Source: an uncultured Eubacteriales bacterium (GTDB lineage: Bacteria; Bacillota; Clostridia; Lachnospirales; CAG-274). From it: a DNA stretch of 8,447 nucleotides. Where the stretch lies: NCBI GenBank assembly GCA_902495025.1, contig CABUWB010000068.1, positions 1 through 8,447 on the forward strand, in the 5' to 3' direction. Made by a program: the position numbers and the translations under genes. The notes below the pieces were generated by a model, which did not search any database, was not told where the DNA came from, and saw nothing but the letters and a program-made list of their open reading frames with translations. This document shows, piece after piece, positions 1-4,559 of this stretch; positions within the stretch are counted from its first letter, which is position 1; every line of letters starts with the position of its first letter.

Positions 1-7
1 AGCCGCC

Positions 8-1246
8 TTACCTCTGTTCAACTCTGATTGAGGCAAGTACATCTGTAATGCCGTCAAGGTTAAGCAGCCTGTTTACGTTTTCATTTACGCTCTTTTCAGC
101 AGCGGGAGCGGTGATGAAGGCAAACTCGTCATCTGCCACAGCGTCAACTGTTTCCACCTCGCCAAATACGCTCTTAACAGCGGCAAGAGCTGCATTTTTA
201 TCATTATATGCCACCCTTACGAGCTTTTTAACAACTACGTCGTCAACATTGAGCAGAGGCTGTACCTCCTCGCTCCAGTGAACGCCGATATTAATGTTTT
301 TATGCCTTACAGCCTCAACAATATCACTTACAACGGCTGCGGCTGTTGGGAGCTTGCCTGCGCCCTTGCCGTAGAACATAACCTCGCCGAGCATATTGCC
401 TGTAAGCTTGATTGCGTTAAATACGTCATGTACGCCGCTTAATGGGTTATCGGGCTCAATTATAAGAGGACAAACCCTTGCCCATACGCCCTTATCGGTA
501 AAGCTTGCTGTTGCAACAAGCTTAATGCTTTTGCCCATTGCCTTTGCGTAGTCAATATCTGTTTTGGATATGTTTGTAATACCCTCTGTATAAATATCCT
601 CAAAATTAACCTGCTTTTCGGTTGCAAGTGAGGCAAGTATTGCTATTTTGCGGCAGGTGTCATGACCCTCAACGTCAGCCTCGGGGTTGCGCTCTGCATA
701 GCCCTTAGCCTGTGCGTCCTTGAGTACGTCGTCATATTCAAGACCCTCGTCACCCATTTTTGTAAGCATATAGTTGGTAGTACCGTTAAGGATACCTGTA
801 ATTTCTTCAATTTTATCGGAGGTAATGCTCCTTATGATAGGGCGGATGATAGGAATACCGCCGCCTACGCTTGCCTCAAATAAGAAGTTTACGTTGTTCT
901 CCTTAGCAAGCCTTAAAAGCTCTGCGCCATGCTTTGCAACAAGCGCCTTGTTTGATGTACAAACGCTTTTTCCCTTTAAAATTGAGCGCTTAACAAAGGT
1001 ATATGCAGGCTCAATGCCGCCCATAACCTCAACAACAACCTCTACCTCGTCATCGGAGATGATGTCCTCAAAGTCATGTGTAAGCACGCTTTCAACAGGG
1101 TCCCCCGGGAAATCCCTGAGGTCAAGCACATGCTTTATTGTAATAGGCTTTGAAGCCTTTTTGTTAATGCTCTCGCCGTTTGTATTAAGTACCTCGTAAA
1201 CACCCGAGCCTACTGTACCGTAGCCCAGAATAGCAATTGCTGCCAT
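8..1246 (-). CDS. hom: Homoserine dehydrogenase with C-terminal ACT domain
   Basis: This cytosolic enzyme reduces aspartate semialdehyde to homoserine with NAD(P)H, the branch point to threonine and methionine. Residues are numbered from the chosen start. The Rossmann nucleotide loop GYGTVGSG is at about 8-15, the catalytic-domain segment FEASVGGGIPIIRPI at about 123-137, a DVEGHD..RKIAILA signature at about 191-205, and GKGAGKLPTAAAVVSDIV at about 294-309. The last 70 or so residues look like a regulatory ACT domain. The 412-residue length fits the ACT-containing Hom form. An in-frame GTG lies three codons upstream (1255), but it sits on the ribosome site AGGGAG (1255-1260). The ATG at 1246 has ideal 8-base spacing and gives a normal Hom N-terminus, so I prefer it. 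The gene starts 5 bases after the ACT gene's stop, implying translational coupling. The stop is 7 bases from the window edge, so any downstream partner (thrB or thrC would be usual) is not visible. Confidence 0.95.
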   Translation of the reverse strand: MAAIAILGYGTVGSGVYEVLNTNGESINKKASKPITIKHVLDLRDFPGDPVESVLTHDFEDIISDDEVEVVVEVMGGIEPAYTFVKRSILKGKSVCTSNKALVAKHGAELLRLAKENNVNFLFEASVGGGIPIIRPIIRSITSDKIEEITGILNGTTNYMLTKMGDEGLEYDDVLKDAQAKGYAERNPEADVEGHDTCRKIAILASLATEKQVNFEDIYTEGITNISKTDIDYAKAMGKSIKLVATASFTDKGVWARVCPLIIEPDNPLSGVHDVFNAIKLTGNMLGEVMFYGKGAGKLPTAAAVVSDIVEAVRHKNINIGVHWSEEVQPLLNVDDVVVKKLVRVAYNDKNAALAAVKSVFGEVETVDAVADDEFAFITAPAAEKSVNENVNRLLNLDGITDVLASIRVEQR

Positions 1247-1251
1247 AAATT

Positions 1252-1695
1252 TCACTCCCTAGCTATTATTTTGATGGATAACAGACCGTCTATTACCCTT
1301 AGTTTTTCAAGCAATACACTTATATCGTTTTTGATACGGCTTACCTCAACGCTGATTGTTACGTTGGCAATGCCGTTTATGGGTATTGTCTGATTTATGG
1401 TGAGTATGTTTACATCCTCACCCGCTATAATGTCGAGCACTGTTGACAAAAGCCCGGGCTTGTCCGAAAGGTTGCAGGCAAATATTACCGTATGTCCTCT
1501 CTTGTCCTCACCGAGCGGAAAGATATAATCCCTGTACTTGTAAAAAGCACTGCGGCTTATACCTACCCTTGCGGCTGCGTCCTGAACGGAAAGGGTGCTG
1601 TCCCCCGCTATTAAATTTTTAACCGCAATCACCTTGCCGAATACCTCCGGCAATACTCTGCTGTCAACAATGTATAAATCCGACTTGTTTCCCAT
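1252..1695 (-). CDS. ACT domain protein, PheB-like (UPF0735 family)
   Basis: The 147-residue protein has two parts. Residues about 35-60 (LSVQDAAARVGISRSAFYKY) look like a small helix-turn-helix. Residues about 68-147 form one ACT domain, with the usual GLLSTVLDIIAGEDVNILTINQ opening and a NVTISVEV strand. ACT domains bind amino acids. The family resembles Bacillus PheB, whose biochemical role is poorly defined. Cotranscription with hom suggests it senses or tunes aspartate-family (threonine/methionine) synthesis, but that is inference from position. The ribosome site AGGAG lies about 9 bases before the ATG. A promoter at 1739-1767 sits just upstream, so this is the first gene of the hom operon. 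It is not a chorismate mutase or prephenate dehydratase, because no catalytic domain is present. The family call is firm and the function is not. Confidence 0.88.
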   Translation of the reverse strand: MGNKSDLYIVDSRVLPEVFGKVIAVKNLIAGDSTLSVQDAAARVGISRSAFYKYRDYIFPLGEDKRGHTVIFACNLSDKPGLLSTVLDIIAGEDVNILTINQTIPINGIANVTISVEVSRIKNDISVLLEKLRVIDGLLSIKIIARE

Positions 1696-1738
1696 AAATT
1701 TGTACTCCTGTCAAAAACACTTGTGTACCATAGAGAGA

Positions 1739-1767
1739 ATAATACCATACTTTCCAAATGTTTGCAA
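1739..1767 (-). promoter_or_regulatory. Sigma-A-type promoter of the ACT gene-hom operon
   Basis: On the minus strand a -35 box TTGCAA (1762-1767) and a -10 box TATTAT (1739-1744) are separated by exactly 17 bases. Transcription would begin near 1732, about 37 bases before the ACT gene's ATG. The site follows directly after the metK terminator, so the operon has its own start. I saw no T-box or riboswitch in the short leader. Confidence 0.7.
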
Positions 1768-1810
1768 GCATTTTTTTGTGTTTTTTGCAGGTAATTGTAT
1801 TTTTATGGAA

Positions 1811-1851
1811 AATAAAACGCAAAAGAGCTGTTATATTACAAACAGCTCTTT
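1811..1851 (-). terminator. Intrinsic terminator of metK
   Basis: A perfect 11-bp stem (AAAGAGCTGTT with AACAGCTCTTT, 1822-1832 and 1841-1851) with an 8-base loop begins 8 bases after the metK stop. On the minus strand it is followed by an interrupted T tract (TTTTGCGTTTTATTTT). The broken T run means some readthrough into the ACT-hom operon is possible. Confidence 0.75.
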
Positions 1852-1859
1852 GTAAAAAA

Positions 1860-3032
1860 TCAGAAATATTTTTTGAAAACGTCAACCTTATCCGTCTTTT
1901 CCCATGGAACATTGATGTCGCTTCTGCCAAAGTGACCGTAGGCGGCAGTCTGCTTGTAGATAGGACGTCTTAAATCAAAGTTTTTGATAATTGCGGCAGG
2001 TCTTAAATCAAAGTTTTCTCTTATAATTTCAACAATCTTGTCGTCGCTCACCTTGCCTGTGCCGTAGGTGTTGACATAAATTGAAAGAGGCTGTGCAACG
2101 CCGATAGCGTAAGCGAGCTGAATTTCACACTTTCTTGCAATGCCGCTTGCAACCACGTTTTTAGCAAGGTATCTTGCAGCGTAGGCTGCGGAACGGTCAA
2201 CCTTTGTTGGGTCCTTGCCGGAGAATGCGCCGCCGCCATGGCTTGCGTAGCCGCCGTAGGTGTCAACAATAATCTTACGTCCGGTAAGGCCACAGTCGCC
2301 CTGTGGGCCGCCGATAACAAATCTGCCTGTAGGGTTTACATAATACTTTGTATCTGCATCAATAAGCTCGGCAGGGATAACAGCCTTGATAACCTTTTCG
2401 ATAATATCCTCTCTTATCTGCTCCTGTGCAGCCTCGGGGCTGTGCTGGGTTGAGATAACCACGTTGTCAATCCTTACAACCTTGTCATCATCATACTCAA
2501 CGGTTACCTGACTTTTGCCGTCTGGTCTTAAATAAGGAAGAGTTCCGTTCTTTCTTACCTCGCTAAGCTTTTTGGTGAGCTTGTGCGCAAAGTAGATTGG
2601 TGCAGGCATAAGCTCGTCTGTTTCGTCACACGCAAAGCCAAACATCATACCCTGGTCGCCTGCGCCTGTATCGTTTTCGTCTGCCTCGCCCTCTCTTGCC
2701 TCAAGTGAGCTGTCAACACCCTGTGCAATATCGGGACTCTGTCCCTTTAAAGAGGTGATAACGGCGCAGCTGTCGCAGTCAAAGCCGTACTTTGCCCTGT
2801 CATAGCCTATTTCACGTACAGTTTCTCTTGCAATCTGCTCAATATCAACATAGCAGTTTGTTGTAACCTCGCCCGCAACCATAATAAGACCTGTTGTTGT
2901 CATTGTTTCGCAGGCAACTCTTGCCATTGGGTCCTGTGCGATAATCGCATCAAGCACTGCGTCTGAAATCTGGTCGCAGATTTTATCGGGATGTCCTTCT
3001 GTAACGGATTCTGATGTAAAAAACTTTCTCAT
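1860..3032 (-). CDS. metK: S-adenosylmethionine synthetase (methionine adenosyltransferase)
   Basis: MetK makes SAM, phosphate and pyrophosphate from ATP and methionine in the cytosol. At 390 residues it has the usual family length. Visible signatures are [11 protein letters not shown] near 7-17 (ATP and methionine site), [11 protein letters not shown] at 123-133 (first MetK signature), [16 protein letters not shown] at 266-281 (glycine-rich second signature, pyrophosphate/Mg/K region) and the C-terminal [16 protein letters not shown]. The ATG at 3032 has AAGGAGG (3041-3047) at 8-base spacing. Control is by the SAM-I riboswitch and attenuator directly upstream, a classic negative feedback loop. 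The gene is monocistronic, ending in a terminator at about 1811-1851. One oddity is an 18-bp perfect direct repeat near the C-terminus, encoding NFDLR twice. Confidence 0.98.
   Translation of the reverse strand: MRKFFTSESVTEGHPDKICDQISDAVLDAIIAQDPMARVACETMTTTGLIMVAGEVTTNCYVDIEQIARETVREIGYDRAKYGFDCDSCAVITSLKGQSPDIAQGVDSSLEAREGEADENDTGAGDQGMMFGFACDETDELMPAPIYFAHKLTKKLSEVRKNGTLPYLRPDGKSQVTVEYDDDKVVRIDNVVISTQHSPEAAQEQIREDIIEKVIKAVIPAELIDADTKYYVNPTGRFVIGGPQGDCGLTGRKIIVDTYGGYASHGGGAFSGKDPTKVDRSAAYAARYLAKNVVASGIARKCEIQLAYAIGVAQPLSIYVNTYGTGKVSDDKIVEIIRENFDLRPAAIIKNFDLRRPIYKQTAAYGHFGRSDINVPWEKTDKVDVFKKYF
1967..2017. repeat. 18-bp direct repeat inside metK
   Basis: The plus-strand sequence GTCTTAAATCAAAGTTTT occurs at 1967-1984 and again at 2000-2017, with starts 33 bases (11 codons) apart and in frame. 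Both copies encode NFDLR (residues 340-344 and 351-355). In MetK relatives I recall, the first unit is FDLRP and the second is usually of the form (M)LDLRRP, so protein similarity alone does not require identical DNA. The exact match suggests local gene conversion or chance codon convergence. Confidence 0.8.
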
Positions 3033-3062
3033 TAAATAAACCTCCTTGTCCTATAAATAGGT

Positions 3063-3086
3063 AAAAAAAAGAACCCCACAGGGTTC
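3063..3086 (-). terminator. SAM riboswitch attenuator (intrinsic terminator before metK)
   Basis: On the minus strand GAACCC-TGTG-GGGTTC (3071-3086) forms a 6-bp hairpin followed by eight T residues (3063-3070). It lies 10 bases after the 3' strand of riboswitch stem P1 and about 30 bases before the metK ATG. It is the expression platform: SAM-bound aptamer favours this hairpin and stops transcription. Confidence 0.92.
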
Positions 3087-3096
3087 ATATATCATT

Positions 3097-3194
3097 CTCA
3101 TCTTCCGACAATACTGTCGGGGGAATTGGCACCGATGCTATAAAGCCGGTTGCCGGGTTTCACAGGGCCCTGTCCCTCCACCACTCTGGATAAG
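3097..3194 (-). promoter_or_regulatory. SAM-I (S-box) riboswitch aptamer controlling metK
   Basis: Read on the minus strand, the S-box core is unmistakable: CTTATC, then AGAGTGGTGGAGGGAC, GGCCCTGTGAAACCC, GGCAACCGGC and later CGGTGCCAATTCC. Closing stem P1 pairs CTTATC (3189-3194) with GATGAG (3097-3102). The palindrome CCGACA...TGTCGG at 3105-3120 is the P4 hairpin. Known S-box RNAs bind SAM, hold P1 closed and let the downstream terminator form. Excess SAM should therefore reduce metK transcription. A possible -10 box AATAAT (minus strand, 3198-3203) would start the RNA right at P1, but I see no convincing -35. I could not draw a standard antiterminator. Confidence 0.96.
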
Positions 3195-3214
3195 CACATT
3201 ATTTACATTTTTTG

Positions 3215-3246
3215 AAAAAATAAGCCGCCCGCCGAACAGACGGCTT
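3215..3246 (-). terminator. Intrinsic terminator of rpmB
   Basis: Minus-strand AAGCCGTCTG pairs with the 3' arm ending GGCGGCTT (3222-3246), a stem of about 10 bp with two G-T pairs, followed by TATTTTTT. It starts 8 bases after the rpmB stop. It separates rpmB from the metK riboswitch unit, whose leader begins about 20 bases further on. Confidence 0.88.
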
Positions 3247-3254
3247 TTTATTCA

Positions 3255-3455
3255 TCAGATTGCACGAACAACCTTGCCGGCACGCATACATCTTGCGCAG
3301 ATGTAGATTGACTTGATAGTACCGTTATCGTTAATCTTTACTTTTCTTACATTAGCCTTCCAGGTCTTCTTTGCACGTCTGGAAACCTGACTACGGTTAA
3401 TGCTGATTCTACGGCCGTTCTGCATAGCCTTCTCACAAATTTCACACTTTGCCAT
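3255..3455 (-). CDS. rpmB: 50S ribosomal protein L28, zinc-binding form
   Basis: The 66-residue basic protein is L28 of the large ribosomal subunit. It begins MAKCEICEKAMQNG, carries the rRNA-contacting RRAKKTWKANVRKVKI stretch at about 26-41, and ends CARCMRAGKVVRAI. Two CxxC pairs (C4/C7 and C53/C56) mark the zinc-ribbon (C+) form, as opposed to the C-minus paralogue some bacteria use under zinc starvation. The frame is open 22 codons further upstream. The ATG at 3455 is chosen because it matches the family start and has AGGGAGGTGG (3461-3470) just before it. Two tandem promoters lie upstream and a terminator downstream, so it is a single-gene unit. Its position divergent to yloU-yloV matches the Bacillus arrangement. 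Confidence 0.97.
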   Translation of the reverse strand: MAKCEICEKAMQNGRRISINRSQVSRRAKKTWKANVRKVKINDNGTIKSIYICARCMRAGKVVRAI

Positions 3456-3492
3456 TATTTCCACCTCCCTTGGGTAACACTCACTATTCGGC

Positions 3493-3521
3493 ATTATAGC
3501 ATAAATCTCGCACAATTGCAA
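3493..3521 (-). promoter_or_regulatory. Proximal rpmB promoter
   Basis: On the minus strand a -35 TTGCAA (3516-3521) and a perfect -10 TATAAT (3493-3498) have a 17-base spacer. The -10 is preceded by TGC, giving an extended TGnTATAAT. Initiation near 3486 would leave a leader of about 30 bases carrying the strong ribosome site. Confidence 0.82.
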
Positions 3522-3558
3522 GAGTTATTTTTATAAGCATAATTTTGTCAGCCTTTAT

Positions 3559-3587
3559 ATTTTATACTTATTTCGGCAATAAGTCAA
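3559..3587 (-). promoter_or_regulatory. Distal rpmB promoter
   Basis: On the minus strand a -35 TTGACT (3582-3587) and a -10 TAAAAT (3559-3564) have a 17-base spacer. It lies 66 bases upstream of the proximal promoter, giving rpmB two tandem sigma-A-type starts. It diverges from the plus-strand promoter at 3623-3651, with their -35 boxes about 35 bases apart. Confidence 0.68.
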
Positions 3588-3622
3588 GAGTTTTTTTGCA
3601 AAATGTGGAGTGTAATAAAATA

Positions 3623-3651
3623 TTGACTAAATCGGGTAAATATGTTATCAT
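3623..3651 (+). promoter_or_regulatory. Promoter of candidate antitoxin RNA
   Basis: The -35 TTGACT (3623-3628) and -10 TATCAT (3646-3651) have a 17-base spacer. No reading frame with a ribosome site follows. Instead there is a small hairpin and then the inverted repeat at the end of the opposing peptide gene. A strong promoter facing the tail of a tiny hydrophobic-peptide gene is the geometry of type I toxin-antitoxin loci. Confidence 0.72.
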
Positions 3652-3657
3652 AAAAAT

Positions 3658-3751
3658 ACAAGAGGGAGCAACCTTACGGCTGCACCCTATAAAAAGTTAA
3701 ACAGATTATTAAAATAACCGTTACTTTGCAGGGTAGACGGTTATTTTAATG
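3658..3751 (+). ncRNA. Candidate antitoxin small RNA, convergent with the small peptide gene
   Basis: An RNA starting near 3658 and ending at the inverted repeat would be about 93 nt. Near its 5' end GGGAGCA (3664-3670) pairs with TGCACCC (3681-3687), a 7-bp stem with one A-A mismatch and a 10-base loop. An A/T-rich single-stranded linker follows, then the 14-bp terminator stem. It would overlap the 3' end of the peptide mRNA across the stop codon and terminator. This layout resembles RNAII of the Enterococcus par locus and RatA/SR4 of Bacillus. I found no long complementarity to the peptide leader outside the terminator. Both ends are predicted only. Confidence 0.5.
3708..3750. terminator. 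Bidirectional terminator shared by peptide mRNA and convergent RNA
   Basis: A perfect 14-bp inverted repeat has arms ATTAAAATAACCGT (3708-3721) and ACGGTTATTTTAAT (3737-3750), with a 15-base loop in which TAC can pair GTA. On either strand the GC core ACCGT/ACGGT is followed by TTATTTTAAT, so it can end transcripts from both sides. The peptide's TAA stop (3741-3743) lies within one arm. Confidence 0.78.
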
Positions 3752-3830
3752 TACAAATAAGTACCGTAGCAAAAACCAGTATATTCTGAACAAGTATCAG
3801 AATAGTAACCAGTTTTAAATACTCTTTCAT
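3741..3830 (-). CDS. Small hydrophobic single-span peptide, candidate type I toxin
   Basis: This 29-residue frame opens with the charged MKEYLK, runs through about 20 apolar residues (LVTILILVQNILVFATVLI) and ends CTLK. That profile, a short basic N-terminus, one membrane span and a terminal lysine, is typical of type I toxins of the Fst/TxpA/holin-like sort, which insert in and depolarise the membrane. I cannot assign it to a named family. An in-frame TGA three codons upstream makes this ATG the first possible ATG start. The purine-rich AAAGGGGG (3844-3851) is 13 bases upstream, longer than ideal. A second ATG at 3837 in another frame has better spacing. Its own promoter, long structured leader, shared terminator and convergent RNA support a regulated toxin rather than a chance frame. 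Confidence 0.6.
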   Translation of the reverse strand: MKEYLKLVTILILVQNILVFATVLICTLK

Positions 3831-4034
3831 AATACATCAAATTCCCCCTTTCATATAATCCCGATAATGATTACCTATTTCATAGGCATCACCTCTTTCA
3901 TATATAATAAGGTGGGCACTAGCCGTCGTCTAATCCTCTGGTCGCATAGGCGAGCAGTAAAACGCATCGTGTTTTACGACCAGCCCTCTCGCATTGACAG
4001 AAAAATATTCTGCTATGTAAGCTCATAAGAGCCT
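3831..4034 (-). promoter_or_regulatory. Long structured 5' leader of the small peptide mRNA
   Basis: The predicted leader is about 200 nt for a 90-base gene. Minus-strand CTGGTCG and CGACCAG (3977-3983 with 3938-3944) form a 7-bp stem enclosing a second stem TAAAAC/GTTTTA, with a 13-base bulge on one side. Two smaller hairpins lie nearer the 5' end: GCTC-TTAT-GAGC and CAGAA...TTCTG. Further down, CACCTT (3909-3914) can pair with GAGGTG (3890-3895), masking a ribosome-site-like sequence that precedes a two-codon frame ATG AAA TAG. Such folding fits leaders that keep toxin mRNA translationally silent until processed, but that is inference. Confidence 0.5.
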
Positions 4035-4040
4035 AAATCA

Positions 4041-4069
4041 ATTATAGCACCTTATGACAAAATATGCAA
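4041..4069 (-). promoter_or_regulatory. Promoter of the small peptide (toxin) mRNA
   Basis: A perfect -10 TATAAT (minus strand, 4041-4046) has a -35 TTGCAT (4064-4069) at 17-base spacing. Initiation would fall near 4034. It points away from the yloU promoter at 4112-4140, with 42 bases between the two -35 boxes. Confidence 0.7.
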
Positions 4070-4111
4070 TTATAATTAAGAACTGTTTATAATTTCACCT
4101 CAATTACCCAC

Positions 4112-4140
4112 TTGTTAAAATTGCAATTTGCGTGTATACT
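4112..4140 (+). promoter_or_regulatory. Promoter of the yloU-fakA-recG operon
   Basis: The -35 TTGTTA (4112-4117) and -10 TATACT (4135-4140) are separated by 17 bases. Initiation near 4147 would leave a leader of about 33 bases that contains the AAGGAGG ribosome site of yloU. No other good promoter was seen before recG. Confidence 0.75.
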
Positions 4141-4179
4141 GTACTTATACAATGTATATCAAATAAGGAGGTTACAGAT

Positions 4180-4536
4180 ATGGCTGCAAAAATTTCCGAT
4201 GAACTTGGTCTTATAACAATAGAAAACGAGGTAATAGCACGTATTGCGGGGCTTGCCGCTACGGAGTGCTACGGTGTTGTGGGTATGGCTGTAAAAAATG
4301 TCAGGGACGGCATTGTACAGCTTTTAAAAAAGGACTCTCTTACAAAGGGTGTTGTTATTTCGCTTGACGGCGGGGAGGTATCCGTAGAGCTGCATATTAT
4401 AGTTGAGTACGGCACAAACATTCCTGCCATTGCGGAAACAATAAGCTCCACTGTTAAATACAAGGTTGAACAGGCGACAGAGCTTAAAATTGCCAAAATT
4501 AATATTTTTGTTGAGGGAATCAGGGTTGATAGCTGA
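4180..4536 (+). CDS. yloU: Asp23/Gls24 family envelope stress protein (YloU-like)
   Basis: The 118-residue protein belongs to the Asp23/Gls24 (DUF322) family, soluble proteins that accumulate under alkaline or envelope stress and, in Staphylococcus, sit beneath the membrane through partners. The family pattern is visible as GLITIENEVIARIAGLAATECYGVVGMA at the start, a central GVVISLDGGEVSVELHIIVEYG, and IAKINIFVEGIRV at the end. No signal peptide or membrane span is seen. The open frame extends 16 codons further upstream, but the ATG at 4180 has AAGGAGG (4165-4171) at 8-base spacing, and the predicted transcript starts beyond the upstream ATG. It is the first gene of an operon with fakA, 23 bases apart, as in yloU-yloV of Bacillus. 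The link between this protein and fatty-acid kinase is conserved but unexplained. Confidence 0.93.
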   Translation: MAAKISDELGLITIENEVIARIAGLAATECYGVVGMAVKNVRDGIVQLLKKDSLTKGVVISLDGGEVSVELHIIVEYGTNIPAIAETISSTVKYKVEQATELKIAKINIFVEGIRVDS

Positions 4537-4559
4537 TACCCCTTTAGGAGGATACTGAT

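Noticed and set aside
1246..1255. GTG start for hom at 1255 overlapping the ACT gene's stop
   Set aside because: The ribosome site AGGGAG would overlap the GTG itself. The ATG at 1246 has 8-base spacing and the usual Hom N-terminus.
3222..3249. Use of the rpmB terminator on the plus strand as well
   Set aside because: There is a T run after the stem on the plus strand, but no plus-strand gene or promoter lies to its left, so bidirectional use has no visible purpose.
3741..3830. SpoVM, the small sporulation peptide that lies beside rpmB in Bacillus
   Set aside because: SpoVM is a 26-residue amphipathic peptide with proline and several basic residues. This peptide is a uniformly apolar span, has no proline, and lies on the other side of rpmB.
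3910..3990. Possible tRNA or other classic structural RNA in the peptide leader
   Set aside because: There is no acceptor stem, T-loop or anticodon arm. The stems do not fit a cloverleaf. Promoter position and strand make it a leader.
3994..4023. Perfect -35-like TTGACA on the plus strand
   Set aside because: The best -10 at 17-18 bases is TAAGCT (3 of 6 matches), and no transcript feature follows before the yloU promoter.
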